From an uncultured Acetatifactor sp. (GTDB lineage Bacteria > Bacillota > Clostridia > Lachnospirales > Lachnospiraceae): a DNA stretch of 64,000 nt. This document shows positions 16,085-24,313 of this stretch, piece after piece. The stretch spans positions 248,001-312,000 of the forward strand of contig CAKRUB010000001.1 of assembly GCA_934402375.1 (NCBI GenBank). The letters run 5' to 3'. The position numbers were made by a program, and so were the translations under genes. Numbering within the stretch: the stretch's first letter is position 1; each line of letters begins with the position of its first letter. The notes beneath the pieces are model-generated. The model worked only from the letters and a program-made list of their open reading frames with translations, ran no database searches and was not told the DNA's origin.

Positions 16085-16911
16085 GACCGCAGCATCCCCT
16101 TCACTGACTCCGTCACCAGCTTCTTAAAGTTTGGCGCTGCCTTGTCCGCCGCCTCCTGTACCTCTTCATGATTTAACGGCTTTGCCGTCATGCCCGCCGC
16201 AAGATTGCAGATACAGGATATCCCGCAAATCTTCATTCCCATATGATTCGCCGCGATCGCCTCGACGACCGTGCTCATGCCGACCGCATCACAGCCGAGG
16301 GTGCGAAGCATACGAATCTCCGCCGGAGACTCGAATGACGGCCCCGTGAGCTGCGTATACACGCCCTCCTGCAGGAAAATGCCGTTGTCCTTCGCTGCGC
16401 GCCTGATCGCCTGCTGCAGCTCCTCATCATACACATGGCTCATATCCGGGAAGCGGACGCCAAGCTCCTCTATATTCTCCCCGATCAGCGGATTCGGTGC
16501 AAACACCGAAATCTGATCCTTTATCAGCATCAGGTCTCCCGCATGGAAGGATGTATTGACGCCTCCCGCCGCGTTCGTCAGGAACAAAATCTTAGCCCCC
16601 ATCAGCTTCATCAGCCTCACCGGAAGCACCACATCACTGATCGGATAACCTTCGTAATAATGTACCCTGCCCTTCATGCACACCACCGGAATATCCTCAA
16701 GATAGCCGAAAATGAATTTCCCCGCGTGTCCGGGTACGGTAGATACCGGAAAACCCTCTATCTCGCTGTAGGGCAGCTCGCTCTCCACCCGGATGCTCTC
16801 CGCATAATCCCCGAGTCCCGAGCCCAGCACAATGGCAACCTCAGGCACAAAATCCGTCTTTTCCCTGACACATTCGTAACACTTTAAAAGTTTGTCATAC
16901 ACTTTACTCAT
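16081..16911 (-). CDS. punA: Purine-nucleoside phosphorylase
   Basis: A 276-residue trimeric PNP cleaving inosine and guanosine (and deoxy forms) with phosphate. Motifs: VLGSGLGDYAE at the phosphate loop, VPGHAGKF, MKGRVHYYEGY, NAAGGVN, LTGPSFESPAEIRM and GMSTVVEAIAANH. The start at 16911 has AAAGGAG with an 8-nt spacer, and an upstream in-frame start at 16938 lacks one. It is the first gene of the salvage operon and has its own promoter. Confidence 0.95.
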   Translation of the reverse strand: MSKVYDKLLKCYECVREKTDFVPEVAIVLGSGLGDYAESIRVESELPYSEIEGFPVSTVPGHAGKFIFGYLEDIPVVCMKGRVHYYEGYPISDVVLPVRLMKLMGAKILFLTNAAGGVNTSFHAGDLMLIKDQISVFAPNPLIGENIEELGVRFPDMSHVYDEELQQAIRRAAKDNGIFLQEGVYTQLTGPSFESPAEIRMLRTLGCDAVGMSTVVEAIAANHMGMKICGISCICNLAAGMTAKPLNHEEVQEAADKAAPNFKKLVTESVKGMLRS

Positions 16912-16943
16912 CCGCCGCACTCCTTTCGCACAGAACACCCTTC

Positions 16944-16972
16944 ATTATACAGAATAGGCAGAAAAAAAGCAA
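16944..16972 (-). promoter_or_regulatory. Promoter of the punA-cdd-mtaD operon
   Basis: TTGCTT (16972-16967), 17 bp and TATAAT (16949-16944) on the minus strand. The -35 hexamer is the downstream arm of the preceding gene's terminator stem, so the two signals share bases. Confidence 0.72.
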
Positions 16973-16998
16973 CGATTCCCTGACGAAATCGTTGCTTT
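16962..16998 (-). terminator. Rho-independent terminator of the lipoprotein gene
   Basis: A perfect 12-bp stem, AAAGCAACGATT and complement, with a 9-nt loop, then a T run on the minus strand. It begins 11 nt after the stop of the lipoprotein at 17010. Confidence 0.9.
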
Positions 16999-17009
16999 GC
17001 ATTCCATCT

Positions 17010-19274
17010 CTATTTACGCTCATCCATATAAAGTTGGACGCGGTTGTCCAAATTTGCAGCCGCCTCCGCAGCGGTTCGCTGTCCCGCAAAATACGGCTCC
17101 AGTTCTTCGTACACAATGGACATTATTTCTGCCGCATACCAGTCGCCCGGCTCCGCCCTTTCCAGCAGCCGGTCAAAGCGCTCCTTCTGTGCCTGTGTGA
17201 AGCCGTCCTTCGCAAAGAGGACTCCGGTGGCGCTCCGCGCCGTGGTCTCCCCCGCCTTCCTCATTTCCAGTGCAGTCATCTCCTCCAGAAGCTCCAGCCT
17301 GACCGGCATCAGGGAGGCGCTGTCTCCTGCCCTGTTCCGCTCCACATAGCGCCTTTGCCCTTCCTCTGACACAAGGAACCTCAGAAATTCGTATGCACCG
17401 TCCTTCACCTCGGATCCGGCATTGACATAAAGCATATTCGGTGTAACGTAAATTCCGTTTCCCTCCGACCTTGGGAACCCGATATTTGCCGGTTCTCCCT
17501 CAAAGCACGCCTCCCGATAATTCAATTCGGATAACTCCAGACAGACGCTGCCCTCTGCGGCGATCCGCCCCTCTTTGAGCGCCTCTCCGACATCCTCCTG
17601 CGGAATCTGTCCTCTGTCGGCATACCGGGATGCAAACCCAAGAATCTCAAGGAACAAATCCTCCGTCAAATGACTTTCTCCATTCTCCCAGTCGATCAGC
17701 TCCGCATTGTCATTATCCAGCAAGCCGTAATAAAATACAATGTCCGCTCCACTGAAGCCGTATTGCAGGATTTCGGCATCCGATGCCTCAACCGCCCGCA
17801 TAAACTCTCGGATCGTCCAATTCTCCCTGCCACCTGTCAGTTTCTCCGAATAGGTCGCAAAAAATAATTGTCCTGCATACGGAATCCCATAGGTCACGCC
17901 GTCGATCCTTCCGCATTCCATGGCTGCTGTCCAGAGTCCGTCCTCATCGTCAAGGATGTCCGTCAGTTCCTGCAAATAACCGTTCCTTGCCATAGCTGTC
18001 GCATCAATCTGCCCATTCATCAGCAGATCAGCCCCCCTGCCGGCGGCAAGCTCCATCTGAAGCCTGTCTATGAACTCCTGTCCTGTTTCATTCGCTTCCT
18101 GCAGCCTTACCGTCACCCGGTAGTTCTCATTTCTACGGTTAAATTTCGACACATAGTCCATCAGCAGAGGATTTTCGTCGCCCAACGCCAGCACGATCTC
18201 CTCTTTCTCCGCCTGCACGCCCTCCTGCTTCTCCATGCGTAGAAGCACCTCCGAACCGTCCAGCCGAACCAGTAATTCCATCCTGTTTTCATCCAATACC
18301 CGTATCGCCTGCACCTCATCTAAGATATAACCATTCTCAAAAAAGCTGCATATCAGCTCCGGCTCTGTATCAGCCGCCGCTTTCCAGATACCCTTGATAT
18401 CCGCCCCATAGAAGCTGCCGTTTCCGCTCTCCGTCACAAGATAATAAGAGTCGGTATTCTGGATTACTCCCGAAAAGGCCGCAGTGTTATCGGTCGTCCA
18501 TATGCCAAAGCTGTCCTCCCGGCTTCCATACCATAAGATGCCGTCACCTTCGGTACCATCCAGCAGCCCGTCAATCTTTCCGTCAACACGCCTGCCTTCC
18601 TTCACCTGCAGCATTTCATCCAATACTGTGATCTTAGAGCCGGATGTTCTGTAGCTGTACCATATGCCCTCCCGGGAGCGGTACAGATTTTCCTCCCTCA
18701 CCTCGTCCGGCAAAACACCAAGCAGCGTTCCTTCCGGTTTCCCCGTCTCTTCGTTCCGCCAAAGTCTTAGACTCCCGAGATACGGCACCTGCTGGAACTG
18801 CCCGCCCGTCATCTCTATCTTCTGTACAACAAGATAGACTTCATCCTCTGTTACCGCCGCAATTTTCTCCGGCTGATACTGCCAGCCCTCGTATTCCAAC
18901 GTATCATCCCACACAATGGAAGGAATAGAGCTAATTTCCCATGCTGAATAAGGTTCTTCCAGAATCTGAAGATAATAGCCTGTCGTCTGTTCAATGCCGT
19001 CAACCGTTCCCCACGCCTGCGCGAGCCGGTATAGTCTGCCGCCTGCAAACTGCAAATCCAGTTCCCTGACCCAGCCATTCCCGGTCAGTTCGTCCGTCAA
19101 TGCCATATTGGGATCAGGAATAGCTGTCTCCTGAATCCGGTAATATGTCTGTGGCATATTCGATTCCGCATTCGCTTCAGCATCCTCTGCACCGTTCCCT
19201 GCGCCGCAGCCGGTAAGGGAAAAGAGCAAAAAGGGGATGATAATACGCATGAAAAAGCAGCTCCATCTTTTCAT
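17010..19274 (-). CDS. Large lipoprotein with solute-binding domain (paralogue B)
   Basis: A 754-residue exported lipoprotein. A signal peptide ends in the lipobox LTGC near residue 23. Residues of about 50-360 form a repetitive beta-rich half, and the C-terminal half, from about 370, is a family-1 extracellular solute-binding domain (DYVSKFNRRNENYRVTV, ADLLMNGQIDATAMA, TYGIPYAGQLFF, YEFLRFLVSEEGQRRY). It shares its C-terminal tail NRVQLYMDERK with two neighbours. No ABC permease or ATPase lies nearby. It follows paralogue A by 11 nt, and its ribosome site (AGGAG, 8-nt spacer) lies in the short gap. The function is unknown; ligand binding at the cell surface is likely. Confidence 0.82.
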   Translation of the reverse strand: MKRWSCFFMRIIIPFLLFSLTGCGAGNGAEDAEANAESNMPQTYYRIQETAIPDPNMALTDELTGNGWVRELDLQFAGGRLYRLAQAWGTVDGIEQTTGYYLQILEEPYSAWEISSIPSIVWDDTLEYEGWQYQPEKIAAVTEDEVYLVVQKIEMTGGQFQQVPYLGSLRLWRNEETGKPEGTLLGVLPDEVREENLYRSREGIWYSYRTSGSKITVLDEMLQVKEGRRVDGKIDGLLDGTEGDGILWYGSREDSFGIWTTDNTAAFSGVIQNTDSYYLVTESGNGSFYGADIKGIWKAAADTEPELICSFFENGYILDEVQAIRVLDENRMELLVRLDGSEVLLRMEKQEGVQAEKEEIVLALGDENPLLMDYVSKFNRRNENYRVTVRLQEANETGQEFIDRLQMELAAGRGADLLMNGQIDATAMARNGYLQELTDILDDEDGLWTAAMECGRIDGVTYGIPYAGQLFFATYSEKLTGGRENWTIREFMRAVEASDAEILQYGFSGADIVFYYGLLDNDNAELIDWENGESHLTEDLFLEILGFASRYADRGQIPQEDVGEALKEGRIAAEGSVCLELSELNYREACFEGEPANIGFPRSEGNGIYVTPNMLYVNAGSEVKDGAYEFLRFLVSEEGQRRYVERNRAGDSASLMPVRLELLEEMTALEMRKAGETTARSATGVLFAKDGFTQAQKERFDRLLERAEPGDWYAAEIMSIVYEELEPYFAGQRTAAEAAANLDNRVQLYMDERK

Positions 19275-19285
19275 ACTGCCCGCTC

Positions 19286-21562
19286 CTATTTCCGTTCGTC
19301 CAGATAGAGCTGGACACGGTTCTGTATCGTCTTCACTGTCTCATCCAATGATTTGCCTGAGGAAAAATAGCTGTCCGCCTCCTCCATCACCATTTCAAAC
19401 AGACTGTCGGATTCCGTCGGCCGCGGCACGGCGCTTTCTATAAATGCAAGGTATTCGTCAAGATAGGTACTCTTGTCATAGCGATCCGGCAGCTCCTGTC
19501 TCGTCTCATCGGGGTATGCAAGGTAATAATGCTTCCGGTATTCATCATACGCCAGCAGCCTTTCAGGAACATCCTTTCTCACGCTGACAGCGTCCTTGAT
19601 AAGGAGCTGCGTGTCAAGCCCGAACAGATAATTGATCAGCTCGGCAACGCCCGCTTTATCTGCCGCATTTTTATTGACGACAAGCACTCCGTTTGTCATC
19701 AGATAATTTCCTTTTCCCTGCTCCGACGGATAGCCGACAATACAGGTATTCTCGCCGATTTTTTCAATCACTGTACCGTATTCCCGCATACCGAACACAA
19801 CGCTGCTCACGCCAAGGATTTCCCCATCGTTCAGCTTCTCAGCCATATCGGCAAAGGAGTTGCCGGTCTCAACATTACCTGTTTTTTCTTTTACCGCCAT
19901 AAGCGCCTTCCGAAACTCCTCACAGTCAAAATCTGCCTCTCCGTCTGTCAGGTAACGCGAATCTCTCAGATTCATGCCGACGAGATAATACAGATTATAA
20001 AAGTAATCATCTACACCAAAGGGATCAACGAACAGTCCGTCGATTTCTTCATGCTCCTCTGAGAGCCTTAATACATCACTTTCCTTCCATGTATTTTCCG
20101 TCCAATACTGCCGGCTGGTAACAAGCGTACTTATATATACCGAAAACGGCAGATAATATAATTCACCGTTCCTGCTTCCCATCTCCATGGCTCCCGGAAG
20201 CAAAGCCTCTCTGTTCTGTGCGGAGAGAATCGTATCCAGACACGCAGCCGCCCCGTTCTCTATCAGGCTGTCCGCATCCTCGCGCGTCATGTAGAGCACG
20301 TCCGATCCGGCTCCGTTAACCATCTCCAACAGCGCTCTGTTTCTGTCCTCCTCCGTCCGATATGCCTCCTGATAATCGATCTGATACAGTGGCTCTACCC
20401 TTGAAAAATTGATGATTCTTCCTTTCAGAAAAGAATCCTCGCCGCCGATATTCGCAAAGGAAAGACTCGCGCAGGTTTCCGGTTCCTGCTCCGACAGTTC
20501 AAGAACATATCTCTTTTTCTGACCGGTTACAAGGAGCTTCATCTCCGCCGTTCCGGCTCCGAGAAGAGCCGTCGCCGCCGGATCTCCGATTTCATATTCC
20601 TGAAACCGGAACAAAATCTGCCGGCTGCCATCCGCAATATTCCACCCGACCAATTCCTCATTCGTCGCGTAGAAAACAGTATTTCCCCGCAATCCATACC
20701 ATTTCTGTATGTAGGCCTTATCTGGAATCGGAAACTCCTTTGTCTGCCCGTTTTCCGCCGACAGCAGAACAAATTTCTTCCCTCCGTCCTGTTCCAGCAC
20801 CCACAGAAGTTCTCCCGTGTCACAGCGCATGAAGGAGGGTTCCCTGTCGCTCACCGGATAGTGATATTGCCCGACACATTCCCCACTGCTGTTAATCGTG
20901 AAAATCGTCTGTATTTCTGCATCCCGCAGATATAAATTACCGTCTCCGTCACACGCTGTCTCCGTGCCCCCATATTTCGGCGTGCTGCTTTCCCAGATAC
21001 CGTTCGTCCTTAAGACCTCGGTCAGCTCCTGCAGCTTTGACAGGCGGCACTGTTCATCCGTGAAAACCGCGAAATAACGTCCCGCCTCCCACTGTCCCTG
21101 CTCATTTTCCCCATACTCACTGCCCACAAAGAACACAAGCTCTCCGGCACCGGCATGATCCATTTTAAGAACAGAGCCATTCTCGATTCCCCATATTCCG
21201 GTATCCAGTGTCAGCTCCGTCTCCAGACTTCCATCCTGCGCAATTTTGCGGAACTGACAGATCGTTTCCCCGCTTGTATAGAAGTTGTCCATCGTGTAAA
21301 AGGCCTGATCGCCGGAAACCATGCACATACTTTTTCCAAGTAATTCCTTCGGCTCCTGATATTCCGTTTCCTTATAATCCGTCACAAACCGCAGGGAATC
21401 CGTCTGCTGATCCTTAAAGGCAAATCCGCTTTCCTTCCAGTCATAAGCTGTAGCAGTAGTCTCACTGTCCGTTTTCGAGCCTTCTCCGTTCCCGCAGGCT
21501 GTCAGCGCTATAATAAGCGGAAGAATTAGCATAAAAGATAAATTGTTTTTTTTCCTCATCAT
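19286..21562 (-). CDS. Large lipoprotein with solute-binding domain (paralogue A)
   Basis: A 758-residue lipoprotein with lipobox LTAC near residue 22. The N-terminal half contains repeated strands of the kind seen in beta-propellers, such as WGIENGSVLKM, CDGDGNLYLRD and GLRGNTVFYATNEELVGW; the propeller assignment is inference. From about residue 385 it resembles a family-1 solute-binding protein (INFSRVEPLYQIDYQEAY, SDVLYMTRED, YLPFSVYISTLVTS). It ends NRVQLYLDERK. It lies 39 nt downstream of the RRNPP-type regulator with AAGGAG at the start, so regulator, A and B form one operon. Confidence 0.82.
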   Translation of the reverse strand: MMRKKNNLSFMLILPLIIALTACGNGEGSKTDSETTATAYDWKESGFAFKDQQTDSLRFVTDYKETEYQEPKELLGKSMCMVSGDQAFYTMDNFYTSGETICQFRKIAQDGSLETELTLDTGIWGIENGSVLKMDHAGAGELVFFVGSEYGENEQGQWEAGRYFAVFTDEQCRLSKLQELTEVLRTNGIWESSTPKYGGTETACDGDGNLYLRDAEIQTIFTINSSGECVGQYHYPVSDREPSFMRCDTGELLWVLEQDGGKKFVLLSAENGQTKEFPIPDKAYIQKWYGLRGNTVFYATNEELVGWNIADGSRQILFRFQEYEIGDPAATALLGAGTAEMKLLVTGQKKRYVLELSEQEPETCASLSFANIGGEDSFLKGRIINFSRVEPLYQIDYQEAYRTEEDRNRALLEMVNGAGSDVLYMTREDADSLIENGAAACLDTILSAQNREALLPGAMEMGSRNGELYYLPFSVYISTLVTSRQYWTENTWKESDVLRLSEEHEEIDGLFVDPFGVDDYFYNLYYLVGMNLRDSRYLTDGEADFDCEEFRKALMAVKEKTGNVETGNSFADMAEKLNDGEILGVSSVVFGMREYGTVIEKIGENTCIVGYPSEQGKGNYLMTNGVLVVNKNAADKAGVAELINYLFGLDTQLLIKDAVSVRKDVPERLLAYDEYRKHYYLAYPDETRQELPDRYDKSTYLDEYLAFIESAVPRPTESDSLFEMVMEEADSYFSSGKSLDETVKTIQNRVQLYLDERK

Positions 21563-21601
21563 AGTAATCTCCTTGTCCTGATTATACGGTTCCGTTTTCA
21601 G

Positions 21602-22519
21602 TCATTCCATAGCATTTGACGAAAATTCAAGCTCCTTCCGAAGATATTCTGCCGATTCCTCCCGTCCTGTCAGCTCCAGCAGACTGATCGCCTGTTGGTA
21701 TCTCCTGACGGCATCTTCCTTCTTGTTTAAATTCTGATAAGCTAACCCACTGTAATAAACGAGATCCGGCAGACAATTCAGACGATTATATTTAATGCAG
21801 TAGTCGATTCCCTTTTCCGCATACTCCAGTATCTCCTGCATACTGTTTGTCTTTTCCAATAGCAGAACAAGATTATAAACCAGCATAGGATAGGTTTTAT
21901 TTTTTGTCTCCACATCCATTTCCCTGTTTTCAATATACTCCACAAGAAATCGCAGCAGCCCGACTGCCCTTGCTGTCTGCTGTGATTTTGCATATACGAT
22001 TGCCAGATTATTCAGAAGCTGGATTTCGGTATTTGTATACATCTTTCTTGCCGTGAACGCATCCTCCTCATAATCAGGTATCGTCAATCTGATGGCTTCG
22101 ATGAATTTATCCTTCAGCTTTTCCAGACTCCATTCCTGCGTATACAGCGCCTGTATGCCAGCCGACATCTGCACAAACTGTTTTTCCAGCGTCATTTCCG
22201 CGCCGCGGGGTGTCAGAAGCTCCGTGTATCGCGCCAGCAGATCATCCATCCTCTCATGATGCATGATTCTTGCCTGGATTTCACTTTCCAGCCGATGCTT
22301 TTCAACCTCTCTCGCATCCGCGTAAATAACCAGATTTTCCGTATTATGCCCGAGCCGCTCAAGCAGCGCCTCCTCGATTTTCAACGACGGCTTCTGTGTC
22401 CCGTTCTCGATTCTTGACAGGGTAGGTGTGGCACAAATACCTTCACACAATTCCTCCTGCGACAGATTTTTCCGTATCCGCCCTTCCCTGATGATCTCCC
22501 CTATGCCATAAGTCTCCAT
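21602..22519 (-). CDS. RRNPP-type (Rgg/PlcR-like) HTH-TPR transcriptional regulator
   Basis: A 305-residue protein with an N-terminal XRE helix-turn-helix at about residues 8-60 (IREGRIRKNLSQEELCEGI, then TPTLSRIENGTQKPS) and a helical C-terminal region that looks like tetratricopeptide repeats (LLNNLAIVYAKSQQTARAVGLL, YYSGLAYQNLNKKEDAVRRYQQ). This is the plan of PlcR, Rgg and NprR, which bind short secreted peptides that are re-imported. No obvious pheromone gene is present. GGAGGGG precedes the ATG. It leads an operon with two lipoproteins and has operator-like repeats in front. Confidence 0.85.
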   Translation of the reverse strand: METYGIGEIIREGRIRKNLSQEELCEGICATPTLSRIENGTQKPSLKIEEALLERLGHNTENLVIYADAREVEKHRLESEIQARIMHHERMDDLLARYTELLTPRGAEMTLEKQFVQMSAGIQALYTQEWSLEKLKDKFIEAIRLTIPDYEEDAFTARKMYTNTEIQLLNNLAIVYAKSQQTARAVGLLRFLVEYIENREMDVETKNKTYPMLVYNLVLLLEKTNSMQEILEYAEKGIDYCIKYNRLNCLPDLVYYSGLAYQNLNKKEDAVRRYQQAISLLELTGREESAEYLRKELEFSSNAME

Positions 22520-22608
22520 TTTCCCCTCCGATGTTCATCACTGGATATTACTCTGTTCCCCTCATTTTCCGTACTCTATATTGTTGTTTCTTTTCGCCGT
22601 ATAGATGT

Positions 22609-22672
22609 ATTATAAATCATTTTTGACTTTTCTTAAATATGCTTTATTGCTATTTTGTATGTACCTGTTGCT
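22609..22672 (-). promoter_or_regulatory. Promoter and AGCAA direct repeats upstream of the RRNPP-type regulator
   Basis: A consensus -10, TATAAT (22614-22609), has a poor -35 (TTTAAG, 22637-22632) at 17 bp. Upstream lie two AGCAA repeats (22651-22647 and 22672-22668) spaced 21 bp, two helical turns. The nearer one reads ATAGCAATAAA. The same arrangement occurs before the lipoprotein at 26515. Confidence 0.5.
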
Positions 22673-22707
22673 CATGTTTATTTCTAAAGCTACACATCAA
22701 CACGCCA

Positions 22708-22743
22708 AAAGGGCCCCACCTGCCGAAGCAGACAAAGCCCTTT
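22708..22743 (-). terminator. Rho-independent terminator of spoIVA
   Basis: AAAGGGC / GCCCTTT outer stem enclosing a CTGC-TTCG-GCAG tetraloop hairpin, then TTGG on the minus strand. It begins about 20 nt after the spoIVA stop. Confidence 0.7.
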
Positions 22744-22762
22744 GTATATAAATATTACCCGT

Positions 22763-24244
22763 TCAGATGATGATGCAGACCATACCGCCGTTGCTGTCGT
22801 TGACAATCTTCTGCATGGTATCCTGCAGCTTCATCTGGCTCTCCTCGCCGATGACCGCAACCTTTGCGGCGATTCCGTCGTTTACAAGCTGCTCGACCGT
22901 CTTTCCGAAGATGTTGGTATCCCACATGCCGCTCTGCGCATCCGTCTGATTAATATAGGTAATCAGATCCTCCGCCTGCTCCTGCGTTCCGACGATCGGC
23001 GCAATCTCCGTCTCAATGTTTGCCCGGATCATATGAATAGACGGACTGGATGCCTTGATCTTCACCCCGAACTTATTTCCGTGCTTGATCAGCTCGGGTC
23101 TCTCCAGCACGATTTCGTCCTTATCCGGCGTGACCACTCCATAGCCCTTGATCCTTACCATGTTTACCGCATCGAGAACCTTGGCATACTCATGCTTCAT
23201 CGCCGCAAAATCTCTAAGCTTACTAATGAGCTGATATTCATCCGCTATACTTTCCCCGACCATCTCCGTCAGCATCTCATAGTAATAAGAATCCTCTGCA
23301 TCGAGCGTGATCCTGATACAGCCGTCGGACAGCGAAACCGTATCCGTCTTGCAGCGCCTTATGTATTCACTCTCAAGCTCCACCGGTTTTTCGAGTACAT
23401 TCCGGATCGTGTTATAATCCTTCATCAGCGCCCGCACCTTATCAATCAGCTCCTGCTTCATCCGATTGTCTTCCGGCAGCATCTCCACCCATTTCGGCAT
23501 ATAAAATTCCATCGAAGAAATCGGGAACTCATAGAGGACATTTTCGAGAATTTTATTGATGTCATCCTTCTTGAGCTGCTCGCAGTTCACCGCCATGGCG
23601 GACACCGCGTACTTATCGTTGATCTCGGACACTGTATTCTTCGCATCCTCCGAGTATGGCTTCTGGCTGTTCACCAGAACAAGAAACGGCTTCTTTAATT
23701 TTTTCAGCGCGAGGATCGTCTTCTCCTCCGCCTCCAAATAGTTTTCTCTCGGAAGCTCCCCAAAGCTGCCGTCCGTCGTGACGACAAGCCCGATGGTGGA
23801 ATGGTCGTTCATTACCTTATCTGTTCCAATCTCCGCTGCCTGCGTAAACGGAATCTCATAGTCGAACCACGGAGTTTTCACCATTCTCTCCGCATCCTCC
23901 TCCATGTGCCCTGCTGCGCCCTCCACCATATATCCCACACAGTCAATGAGCCTGACTGAAACGGCGATGTCGCCGCTTAAGGAAACCTCTGCCGCCTCAT
24001 TCGGAATAAATTTCGGTTCTGTCGTCGTGATCGTCTTTCCACCGGCGCTCTGCGGCAGTTCATCCTGCGCCCTCGTTCTGGCATGTTCATCCTCCATGTA
24101 AGGCAGAACCATCTCCTGCATGAACTGCTTGATAAAGGTTGACTTTCCGGTGCGGACAGGCCCCAGCACCCCTATGTAGATTTCTCCTCCGGTACGTTGC
24201 TGTATATCATGATACAAGTCGTATGTAGTCGCTACATGTTCCAT
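22763..24244 (-). CDS. spoIVA: Stage IV sporulation protein A, coat morphogenetic ATPase
   Basis: A 493-residue protein. A Walker A, GPVRTGKSTFIKQ, sits near residue 28, with a conserved TITTTEPKFIPNEA switch region, VRLIDCVGY (Walker B type), TTDGSF and the NSQKPYS base-binding region. SpoIVA polymerises on the forespore surface using ATP and forms the platform for the coat. It is made in the mother cell under sigmaE. The gene sits between two members of the lipoprotein family but shares nothing with them. AGGAGG lies 8 nt before the ATG, inside a hairpin (24247-24289). Confidence 0.97.
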   Translation of the reverse strand: MEHVATTYDLYHDIQQRTGGEIYIGVLGPVRTGKSTFIKQFMQEMVLPYMEDEHARTRAQDELPQSAGGKTITTTEPKFIPNEAAEVSLSGDIAVSVRLIDCVGYMVEGAAGHMEEDAERMVKTPWFDYEIPFTQAAEIGTDKVMNDHSTIGLVVTTDGSFGELPRENYLEAEEKTILALKKLKKPFLVLVNSQKPYSEDAKNTVSEINDKYAVSAMAVNCEQLKKDDINKILENVLYEFPISSMEFYMPKWVEMLPEDNRMKQELIDKVRALMKDYNTIRNVLEKPVELESEYIRRCKTDTVSLSDGCIRITLDAEDSYYYEMLTEMVGESIADEYQLISKLRDFAAMKHEYAKVLDAVNMVRIKGYGVVTPDKDEIVLERPELIKHGNKFGVKIKASSPSIHMIRANIETEIAPIVGTQEQAEDLITYINQTDAQSGMWDTNIFGKTVEQLVNDGIAAKVAVIGEESQMKLQDTMQKIVNDSNGGMVCIII

Positions 24245-24246
24245 AG

Positions 24247-24289
24247 AAAAAGCCTCCTGTCATATCCTATAGTAAAGATATGACAGGAG
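24247..24289 (-). terminator. Terminator-like hairpin containing the spoIVA ribosome site
   Basis: A perfect 13-bp stem, CTCCTGTCATATC (minus strand 24289-24277) pairing with 24266-24254 around a 10-nt loop, then GC and TTTTT. It ends the lipoprotein transcript, whose stop is 24 nt upstream. The AGGAGG of spoIVA forms part of the downstream arm, and the T run is its spacer. A weak sigmaE-like pair, GCATCAA and CATATCTT with a 14-nt spacer, overlaps the upstream arm and would start RNA inside the loop. Confidence 0.7.
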
Positions 24290-24313
24290 ACCGGATTTGA
24301 TGCCGACAGATAT

